From an uncultured cyanobacterium (GTDB lineage: Bacteria > Cyanobacteriota > Cyanobacteriia > PCC-6307 > Cyanobiaceae), in NCBI GenBank assembly GCA_903917565.1, contig CAIXBB010000014.1, positions 1 through 36,244 of the forward strand: DNA of 36,244 nt, in the 5' to 3' direction. A program made the translations under genes and the position numbers. Below, piece by piece: positions 30,318 through 36,244 of the stretch (within the stretch, counting starts at the first letter, position 1; the number at the start of each line of letters is the position of its first letter). The notes below the pieces were generated by a model. It was not told where the DNA came from. It worked only from the letters and a program-made list of their open reading frames with translations, and ran no database searches.

Positions 30318-31700
30318 ATGGATCGCATGAGCCTTCCGTCCATCGCGGTCAGCGGGTCCCCGGGTGCCGAGGCGCCCGGCGCCGGCTTCATCGCCGCCGA
30401 CCCCTGCGTCCACTGCGGCTTCTGCCTGCCCACCTGCGCCAGCTACCGGGTGCTGGCCACCGAAATGGACTCGCCCCGGGGGCGGATCCATGCCCTCAAG
30501 GCGATCGACGCCGGGGAGCTGGCGCTGGATGCCACGGTGGCGAAGCATTTCGACAGCTGCCTGGGCTGCTTCGCCTGCGTCACCGCCTGCCCGGCGGGCG
30601 TGCGCTACGACCAGCTGATCGAGACCATGCGGCCGCGGCTGAACGCGCCCGAGCTGCGCAGCCCGGCGCAGCGCGCCTTCCGGCGGTTGATCTTCGCCCT
30701 GCTCCCCTACCCCCAGCGGCTGCGGGCCCTGCTGCGCCCCCTGCGGACCTACGCCAGCACGCCCCTGCAGGCCCTGGCACGCCGCAGCGGCCTCACCCGC
30801 CTGTTCGGGCCGCAGGTCGCGGCGATGGAAAAGCTCCTGCCGCCCCTGCCGGAGACGGCCTTCCGCGACGACTGGCCCCTGCTGGTGCCGGCCCACGGAC
30901 CCCGCCGCCACCGGGTCGGACTGGTGCTCGGCTGCGTCCAGCGCGTCTTTGAGCCGGGGGTCAACGCCGCCGCCGTCCGGGTGCTGGCCGCCAACGGCAT
31001 CGAGGTGGTGATCCCCCCCAACCAGGGCTGCTGCGGCGCCATGACCCACCACCAGGGGGAACTGGGCCAGACCCGGGAGCTGGCCAACGCCCTGGTGTCC
31101 AGCTTCGAGGCGGTGATCGGCCCTGGGCGGGCGGCGGGGCCCGAACCCCTTGATGCCCTGCTGGTGGCCGCCTCGGGGTGCGGGCACACCCTGAAGTCCT
31201 ACGGGGAGATCCTCGGCACCTGCCACCCCCTGCTGGGCACGGTGGCCGACATCCAGGAATTCCTCGACGAGGTCGGGCTCAGCGACAGCTTCCAGGCGGG
31301 GTTGCGGCCGCTCCCGCACGACGACGGCACTCCCGCCAGTGCGGAGCGCCCCCTGGGGCTGGCCTACCACGATGCCTGCCACCAGCTGCACGGCCAGGGT
31401 CTGGCGGCCCAGCCCCGTCGCCTGCTGGGCCGGATCCCCCATGTGCGGATCCGCGAAGCCACCGAAGCCGGTGTCTGCTGCGGCAGCGCCGGCATCTACA
31501 ACCTCGTTCAGCCGGAGGAAGCCGGTGAGCTGGGACGGATCAAGGCTGCCGACCTCAGCGGCACCGGCGCCTCGCTGGCCGTGAGCGCAAACATCGGCTG
31601 CACGCTCCAGATCCGCCAGGCCATGGAGGAGCAGGGGCGGCCGCTGCCGGTGGTCCATCCGATCGAGCTGCTGGATCGCAGCTACGGCGGCCCGGTCTGA
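30318..31700 (+). CDS. glcF: Glycolate dehydrogenase iron-sulfur subunit GlcF
   Basis: Two ferredoxin-like [4Fe-4S] motifs are present: CVHCGFCLPTC (C30, C33, C36, C40) and CLGCFACVTACP (C81, C84, C87, C91). They are followed by two CCG domains, seen as GCVQRVFEPGVN, NQGCCGAMTHHQGELG and ASGCGHTLKSYGE, then YHDACHQLHGQG, AGVCCGSAGIYN and SANIGCTLQ. It passes electrons from glycolate oxidation (photorespiration) to the quinone pool together with GlcD and GlcE. At 460 residues it is slightly longer than usual because of an N-terminal extension. The ATG at 30318 or the one at 30327 could be the start. The stop overlaps the convergent kinase gene by 19 bases. Confidence 0.93.
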   Translation: MDRMSLPSIAVSGSPGAEAPGAGFIAADPCVHCGFCLPTCASYRVLATEMDSPRGRIHALKAIDAGELALDATVAKHFDSCLGCFACVTACPAGVRYDQLIETMRPRLNAPELRSPAQRAFRRLIFALLPYPQRLRALLRPLRTYASTPLQALARRSGLTRLFGPQVAAMEKLLPPLPETAFRDDWPLLVPAHGPRRHRVGLVLGCVQRVFEPGVNAAAVRVLAANGIEVVIPPNQGCCGAMTHHQGELGQTRELANALVSSFEAVIGPGRAAGPEPLDALLVAASGCGHTLKSYGEILGTCHPLLGTVADIQEFLDEVGLSDSFQAGLRPLPHDDGTPASAERPLGLAYHDACHQLHGQGLAAQPRRLLGRIPHVRIREATEAGVCCGSAGIYNLVQPEEAGELGRIKAADLSGTGASLAVSANIGCTLQIRQAMEEQGRPLPVVHPIELLDRSYGGPV

Positions 31701-33103
31701 GCCTCCATCCATCGCCAGGCCTCCCGCAGGGTGCGGTCATCGCCCAGGTTGCCGGGGAAGGTGAGCACGGGCAGGGGCCCCTGATGGGTCTCACAGGTGG
31801 TTTCGGTGACAGGCACCGGAGCGGCCAGCACCAGTGAGAGTCCAGGCAGCAGCTGACCCTGGAGCTCCACCTGCTCCAGATCCAGCCCATCGGCCAGCAG
31901 GGTCTGGGTGGTGATGCCGCCCTTGCTGATCAGGTAGCCCAGCGCGGGGGCCAGGGCCGCCGCCAGCCGCGCCATCACTCCCGCCAGGGCCTGGCCCAGC
32001 ACCCGGCGCTCCTGCCCGTGGCGGCAGCGGGCCTCGCCGCGGCTGGTGAACAGCACCGGCGTGTGGCCCTCGGCCAGCACGTCCGCCAACCGTTGTCGCC
32101 AGGCCAGCTCCAAGGAGGCCAACAACCGCACGGGCTCCGGACCCTCCAGCAGCCGCTGGACCTTGGCCACCTCCAGTTCCACCCCGACGCATCCTGGTTC
32201 CGCCAGCAACCGCTCCAGCTGGCGATCGGCCAGGGGCACATGGGAGCCCACCAGCACCAGCCCGGGTAAGGGCCGCTCGCCGCGGCGGCGACGCAGGGCC
32301 GCCAGGGCCGCCGCGGCGAGCGGCTGGTGGGGCAGCCCGGCCAGGGCCTGGATCAGGCTGGCGGCACTCTGGAACAGGAAGCGGCGGGGCCGTCCGTCGC
32401 CACCCCCAGCGTCCGCCACCAGCGTGCGCACCGCGGCGGCAAGGGCGGCCAGCTGCTGGGCGGAGGCCCCGTCCACCGCCACGCAGACATTGCCCTCCAG
32501 ACGCCCCAGGTGCAGGAGCAGGGGCACCCCGCCCTGCTCCAGTTCCTGCCAACCGATGTGGTCCACCGCGGCGGCGGGGATGCGGCCAGCGCTCTTCTCC
32601 TCCACCCAGTCCGGCAGATGGCTGGTGGTGTAGGCGAACAGTCCGTCCCGGGCGAACGGGCTCTCGTGCACCGGCCGGCCGTGGAGCCGGTGCACCCCAT
32701 CCACGGTGGTGCGGCCTCCCTGGAGGAACGCCGGCACCAGGAGGGTGGCGTCGAAGGGGCCAAGCTCCTCGGCGATCACGTCCACCTCCAGGGGAAAGTG
32801 GCCTCGCAGGGTGGAATCGCCCCGGCTCACCACCAGCCAGCTGGTGAAGCACCCGGCCGCCGCCGCCCGCTCCAGGGCGGGCCGAAGGGCCCGGCAGATC
32901 TGCCGCACCCGATCGGCCGCCTCGACCGGCACCAGGGCCCGCGTGTTGGCGAGCAGAAACAGCAGCGGCGACGGGTGGGCCAGGCCGGCCGCCAGGGTCT
33001 CGGCGTCCCAGCGCAACAGCAGCGGACAGCCGTGCACGGTCTGGGAGCCGGTGGGGTCGTCGTCGATGACGACAATCTTGGTAGCGACGGTTGCCTGCGC
33101 CAT
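31682..33103 (-). CDS. Four-carbon acid sugar kinase family protein (OtnK/DUF1537-like)
   Basis: The N-terminal VVIDDDPTGSQTVHG carries the DDPTG signature of the family. It is followed by FLLANTRALV, VVSRGDSTLRGHFPLEVD and LVPAFLQGGRTTVDGVH. The C-terminal nucleotide-binding domain shows LVGSHVPLADRQLERLL, LISKGGITTQTLLADGL and LTFPGNLGDD. Known members phosphorylate erythronate, threonate or related acids in the cytoplasm. No isomerase, dehydrogenase or aldolase partner of those pathways is nearby. Instead the gene is wedged, on the opposite strand, between glcF and glcE, overlapping glcF and sharing a 17-base divergent start region with glcE. A two- to four-carbon hydroxyacid substrate tied to glycolate metabolism is a guess. 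Confidence 0.85.
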   Translation of the reverse strand: MAQATVATKIVVIDDDPTGSQTVHGCPLLLRWDAETLAAGLAHPSPLLFLLANTRALVPVEAADRVRQICRALRPALERAAAAGCFTSWLVVSRGDSTLRGHFPLEVDVIAEELGPFDATLLVPAFLQGGRTTVDGVHRLHGRPVHESPFARDGLFAYTTSHLPDWVEEKSAGRIPAAAVDHIGWQELEQGGVPLLLHLGRLEGNVCVAVDGASAQQLAALAAAVRTLVADAGGGDGRPRRFLFQSAASLIQALAGLPHQPLAAAALAALRRRRGERPLPGLVLVGSHVPLADRQLERLLAEPGCVGVELEVAKVQRLLEGPEPVRLLASLELAWRQRLADVLAEGHTPVLFTSRGEARCRHGQERRVLGQALAGVMARLAAALAPALGYLISKGGITTQTLLADGLDLEQVELQGQLLPGLSLVLAAPVPVTETTCETHQGPLPVLTFPGNLGDDRTLREAWRWMEAQTGPP

Positions 33104-33120
33104 GGCACCATCGTGCCGTG

Positions 33121-34311
33121 ATGCGTCCTGAGCCCAGCGAGCTGCAGGAGCTGGTGCAGGACCTGCACCGGCGGGGCACCCCTTGGCTGCCCGCCGGCCT
33201 GGGCACGCGGCTCGACTGGGGTGCCGCCGTGCAAGAGCCGTGCGAGGTGCTCAGCTGCTCCCGGATGGGGGGGGTGAGGGAATTCAACCCCGGCGATTTC
33301 ACCATCACCGTGGCGGCAGGTACACCACTGGTGGAGGTGCAAGAAACCCTTGGACACCAGGGCCAGTGGTTGTCCGTGGATGCCCCCTGGGGGGACGCCG
33401 ACGGCGCCGCCGCCGGCAGCATCGGCGGCCTGGTGGCCCGGGGCCTGGCGGGTGGCTACCGCCAGCGCTATCTGGGCCTGCGTGACCAGCTGATCGGCCT
33501 TCAGCTGATGCGCGCCGACGGGGTGACCGCCAGGGCCGGCGGCAAGGTGGTGAAGAACGTGGCCGGCTACGACCTGATGCGGCTGTTCTGCGGCAGCTGG
33601 GGCTCCCTGGGGCTGATCACCGAACTGACCCTGCGCACCCTGCCCCAGCCCCCTCTGCGGCGCAGCGTCTGCTTCCAGGGGGCGGGCCGGGAGCTGGCCC
33701 AGCTGAGCCGCTGGCTGCTCGGCTCGAGCCTGAGCCCCGAGCGCATCGACGGCTGGAACGCCCCCCTGGCCGCCGCCGCCGGCCTCGCCAGCGAACCCCT
33801 GCTCCTGATCGGCCTGGCCAGCGTCGATGCCTCCACCCTCGACGAACAGGTGGCCTGCCTGCGGGAGCGCAGCCTCCTGCCGGCCAGGGTCCTTGACGCC
33901 GAAACGACGTCGGGCTGGCTGGCACTGGCGCGGGGGGGGACCCTGGCCGCCGCCACACCGCCCTCTTGGCTGCTGCGGCTGGGCGTCAGCCCGGACCGGG
34001 TGTGGGAGCTGATGGAAGCACCGGAGCTGGATGGCTTCCAGGGGGACATGGCCGTCGGCAGCGGGCTCGGCCTGGCCTGGGGCTGGGAACCTGCGCCCCT
34101 GCCGGGCCAGGTGAGCGAACTGCGCCACCTCTGCCAGCGCCTGGGAGGCCATCTCACGGTGCTGCGCCAGCCCCCGGCCTCGTCGCTGCCGGCCTGGCTG
34201 GATGCCCCGGCCAGGCCCCTGCTCGAAGCGATCAAGCGCCGCTTCGATCCCACCCTGCAGCTGGCACCGGGCCGGCTGCCGGGGGTGACTCAGAGCCTCT
34301 CGACGGTGTAG
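33121..34311 (+). CDS. glcE: Glycolate dehydrogenase FAD-binding subunit GlcE
   Basis: A PCMH-type FAD-binding fold. It shows LPAGLGTRLDWG, the region DFTITVAAGTPLVEVQETL, GSIGGLVARGLAGGYRQRYL and LRDQLIGLQLMRADGVTARA, then GGKVVKNVAGYDLMRLFCGS and WGSLGLITELTLRTLP, all typical of GlcE. It partners GlcD and GlcF in membrane-associated glycolate oxidation. At 396 residues it is within the usual range. The start used is ATG at 33121, directly preceded by an in-frame GTG. glcD is not in this window. The 3' end overlaps the mutarotase gene by 22 bases. Confidence 0.92.
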   Translation: MRPEPSELQELVQDLHRRGTPWLPAGLGTRLDWGAAVQEPCEVLSCSRMGGVREFNPGDFTITVAAGTPLVEVQETLGHQGQWLSVDAPWGDADGAAAGSIGGLVARGLAGGYRQRYLGLRDQLIGLQLMRADGVTARAGGKVVKNVAGYDLMRLFCGSWGSLGLITELTLRTLPQPPLRRSVCFQGAGRELAQLSRWLLGSSLSPERIDGWNAPLAAAAGLASEPLLLIGLASVDASTLDEQVACLRERSLLPARVLDAETTSGWLALARGGTLAAATPPSWLLRLGVSPDRVWELMEAPELDGFQGDMAVGSGLGLAWGWEPAPLPGQVSELRHLCQRLGGHLTVLRQPPASSLPAWLDAPARPLLEAIKRRFDPTLQLAPGRLPGVTQSLSTV

Positions 34312-35153
34312 CAACAGAACAGCTCGAGCTGTTCACCGGGTTCCACGTCCAGCCGCCGCTCCCCGGAGCGCAGGGCGCCCCTCGGGCCCGTCCAGGGCTC
34401 GAGACAGACCATCGGCCGGGGGGGCTCGCTCCAGACCACCACCAGATCCATCGGCGCCGTGGTGTGCAGGGTCACGGCCACCGCCCCCACCGGGTCCACC
34501 AGCCGCACCGGCCCCTGGCCATGGCAGAGGACATCGACCCCATCGCCCAGTCGCTGCAACAACTCCGCCGTGACGGCCGGCGCCATGGTGAGGTGGTTGA
34601 AGCAGGCGTCCGGAAGGCCCTCGATCCGCGCCCGGGCAGGGTCCGCCACGGCGATGTAGGGGTGCAGGCCCAGGCTGAAGGGCAGGGGCGGGCTGCCCCC
34701 GGCACCGCGATTGCTGATCCGGGCGGTGATCGCCAGGGCAGCCGGCTCCAGCCGCAGATCCAGCTCCAGGGCGAAGGAGAAGGGGAAATGGGGCCTGCTC
34801 AAAGGGCCATCCTCCAACCGCAGCCGCACGCCAGCCGCCTCGGCAAGGGGTGCGATCGACCAGGGAAGATCCCGCGCGAAGCCATGCTGGGACAGCGGAA
34901 ACTGGCCCTGGGGCAGCTCGAGCACGTCGCCGGGCAGGTTGCCGCAGATGGGGAACAGCACAGGAATTCCGCCGCGCACCGAGCGGGCCGGATCGGCGAA
35001 CCGCTCGGCATCGAAATAGAGAATCTCGCGACCGCCGCAGCGCCAGCCGGTGACAAGGCCACCGCGTTCGGGGACCAGGGTCAGCCCATCGCCCGTGGCT
35101 GGATCCGTGAATCGCCAGTGGGGGGAGGCTCCGGTGGGGGGTTGGAGGGTCAT
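34290..35153 (-). CDS. Aldose 1-epimerase-like / hexose-6-phosphate mutarotase-like protein
   Basis: A 287-residue galactose-mutarotase-like beta-sandwich protein. Family blocks are RGGIPVLFPICGNLPGD, the catalytic-region QHGFARDLPWSI, FSLGLHPYIAVAD (conserved His) and VCLEPWTGPRGAL (catalytic Glu). It interconverts anomers of a hexose or hexose phosphate. The RGG-PVLFP-x-x-G pattern is closer to the YeaD-type mutarotases than to classical GalM, but the substrate is uncertain. The ATG at 35153 overlaps the stop of the upstream acyltransferase/SGNH gene by four bases (ATGA), implying coupled translation. Confidence 0.88.
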   Translation of the reverse strand: MTLQPPTGASPHWRFTDPATGDGLTLVPERGGLVTGWRCGGREILYFDAERFADPARSVRGGIPVLFPICGNLPGDVLELPQGQFPLSQHGFARDLPWSIAPLAEAAGVRLRLEDGPLSRPHFPFSFALELDLRLEPAALAITARISNRGAGGSPPLPFSLGLHPYIAVADPARARIEGLPDACFNHLTMAPAVTAELLQRLGDGVDVLCHGQGPVRLVDPVGAVAVTLHTTAPMDLVVVWSEPPRPMVCLEPWTGPRGALRSGERRLDVEPGEQLELFCCYTVERL

Positions 35154-36244
35154 GGTTGGGGCGGGGATGGGATCGGCCGGGGACTCGCGAGGCCCTGCTG
35201 CCGCAGGAAGGCCTCGAACGGCCCGGCCAGGGAGCGGCTGCCCGACACGCTCAGATGGTGGGAGTCGGCGTAGAGGGGCGTGCCGTCAGGCCTTCTGTAC
35301 ACCACCCGGCCGCTGCCATCCACCAGGAACGGCGTGGGGTCGAACACGTGCACGTTGGGCAGACCGGCCGCCACCTGGCCCAGCAGACCCTGAAGGGTCC
35401 GGCGCATCCGTGCCGTCGTTGCGGCATCACCGGCGCAGCTGCTGCCGGCCGGATCCTGGCAGGCCACCGGCTCCCTGGCCAGGGAGGGGTTGTCCACCAC
35501 CAGCACCAGCTGGATGCCGCGGGCCGCCAGCCGCTGGGCATAGGTGCGCATGCTGGCCACATGGGCCCGGCGCACCTCGGCGATGCGCAGGCGCTTCTCC
35601 CCCAGGTAGGTGGGGCCGGCGTAGCCCCGTCCCTCCACGTCGTTGCTGGCCAGATAGTTGTGTAGAAACCCCGACACCAGCACGATGTCACCGGGCTTGA
35701 GGCGCTGAAGGGAGCGATCCATCTCCCCGGCGGAGAACTGGCGGCAGGATTCGTAGCGCCCCTGCTGCCAGGTGACCGTGAGGGCCGGATCGATCAGACA
35801 GGCGCCCATGGCGGCGAAGGTGAGGCGCTGGCCGGTGCGGGCGGTGACCGCATCCAGCATCGGCAGCAGGTGCTGGGCGTGGGAATCGCCCAGCAGGAAG
35901 ATCTCGCGGGCCCCCGGCTGGCCTGGCTTGTTGCAGCGATCGAAATCAGGGCGGGTGGAGGCGTCGTAGGGCTTGCCACTGGCCACGGTGCAATCGCTGG
36001 TGATGCCCGTGCCGGGAATCAGGGGATTGAGGGCATGGACCCGTTCGCTGATGGGGACCGGATCGGCATCCGTGCCCAGGAACAACTTGCCCCTGAGCTG
36101 GTGGTGCAACGCATCGATGCCGAACCACAGCCCCACCACCGCCACCACCGCCAGCAACGTCTCCCACCACCACTTCAGCGGATGGCGCCGCACCGGCTGC
36201 TCCACCAGCCCATACGCACCCACCGCCAGCACCACGCTCCCGGC
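35150..36244 (-). CDS. Acyltransferase-3/SGNH protein, 3' part (cut by window edge)
   Basis: The frame is open to the window end. It begins with the last helix region of an acyltransferase-3 domain (VVLAVGAYGLVEQPVRRHPL), then a membrane helix (LLAVVAVVGLWFGIDAL), then an SGNH hydrolase-like domain. That domain has block I FLLGDSHAQHLLPML and block V YADSHHLSVSGSRSL (Asp and His of the catalytic set). This is the OafA/YrhL-type architecture that O-acetylates surface polysaccharides or peptidoglycan. The N-terminal membrane domain lies beyond the window, so total length is unknown. It is coupled to the mutarotase gene downstream. Confidence 0.88.
   Translation of the reverse strand, partial: AGSVVLAVGAYGLVEQPVRRHPLKWWWETLLAVVAVVGLWFGIDALHHQLRGKLFLGTDADPVPISERVHALNPLIPGTGITSDCTVASGKPYDASTRPDFDRCNKPGQPGAREIFLLGDSHAQHLLPMLDAVTARTGQRLTFAAMGACLIDPALTVTWQQGRYESCRQFSAGEMDRSLQRLKPGDIVLVSGFLHNYLASNDVEGRGYAGPTYLGEKRLRIAEVRRAHVASMRTYAQRLAARGIQLVLVVDNPSLAREPVACQDPAGSSCAGDAATTARMRRTLQGLLGQVAAGLPNVHVFDPTPFLVDGSGRVVYRRPDGTPLYADSHHLSVSGSRSLAGPFEAFLRQQGLASPRPIPSPPQP

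Noticed and set aside
31791-34314. Long minus-strand frames overlapping the kinase and glcE (543 and 495 residues)
   Set aside because: They are out-of-frame or antisense to genes with clear motifs, and Gly/Arg/Pro-rich with no family signal.

Overview
The window looks like a chromosome segment of a high-GC unicellular picocyanobacterium (Synechococcus/Cyanobium type). The evidence is gene content and order: ndhC-ndhK-ndhJ diverging from rubredoxin (rubA)-ycf48-psbE-psbF-psbL-psbJ, plus heme oxygenase, a cyanobacterial-length NADP-type isocitrate dehydrogenase and glycolate dehydrogenase subunits glcE and glcF. The species cannot be named from the sequence alone.

Layout. 1-540: insertion-sequence debris, an IS3-family element start that appears to sit inside a decayed IS5-type transposase. 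669-5276: a surface-polysaccharide block of a GT4-like glycosyltransferase, a frameshifted remnant, a rhamnan-synthesis-F (RgpF) type protein and a WbsX-type protein. Its first 3.4 kb is clearly AT-richer than the rest and is probably acquired DNA. 5282-9437: photosynthetic core genes (NDH-1 subunits J, K, C; membrane rubredoxin; Ycf48; cytochrome b559 alpha and beta; PsbL; PsbJ), ending in a strong intrinsic terminator. 9453-14179, minus strand: hisS preceded by an ugd-uxs-UDP-glucuronate 4-epimerase operon. 14319-22022: galE, a large polytopic membrane protein, a tRNA nucleotidyltransferase, a second RgpF-like protein and two GT2 glycosyltransferases. 22019-28780, minus strand: UvrD/PcrA helicase, an ABC exporter/flippase, a GT4-like glycosyltransferase, heme oxygenase and a small conserved-looking hypothetical protein. 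28851-34311: icd, glcF, a four-carbon-acid-sugar-kinase-family gene on the opposite strand, and glcE. 34290-36244: an aldose 1-epimerase-like gene coupled to the 3' part of an acyltransferase-3/SGNH gene that runs off the window.

How the genes work together. Ugd, Uxs and the UDP-GlcA 4-epimerase would turn UDP-glucose into UDP-glucuronate, UDP-xylose and UDP-galacturonate. GalE would supply UDP-galactose. Five glycosyltransferases or GT-like proteins, two RgpF-like proteins, WbsX, the ABC exporter and an O-acetyltransferase-like protein could assemble, export and decorate an acidic, pentose-containing surface glycan. The photosynthetic genes form a biogenesis and structure unit for photosystem II. 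glcE and glcF belong to photorespiratory glycolate oxidation.

I see no convincing tRNA, rRNA, CRISPR array or defence system. The least explained items are the sugar-acid kinase lodged between glcF and glcE, the 150-residue protein beside ho1, the 649-residue membrane protein, and the frameshifted remnant at 2432-2729.
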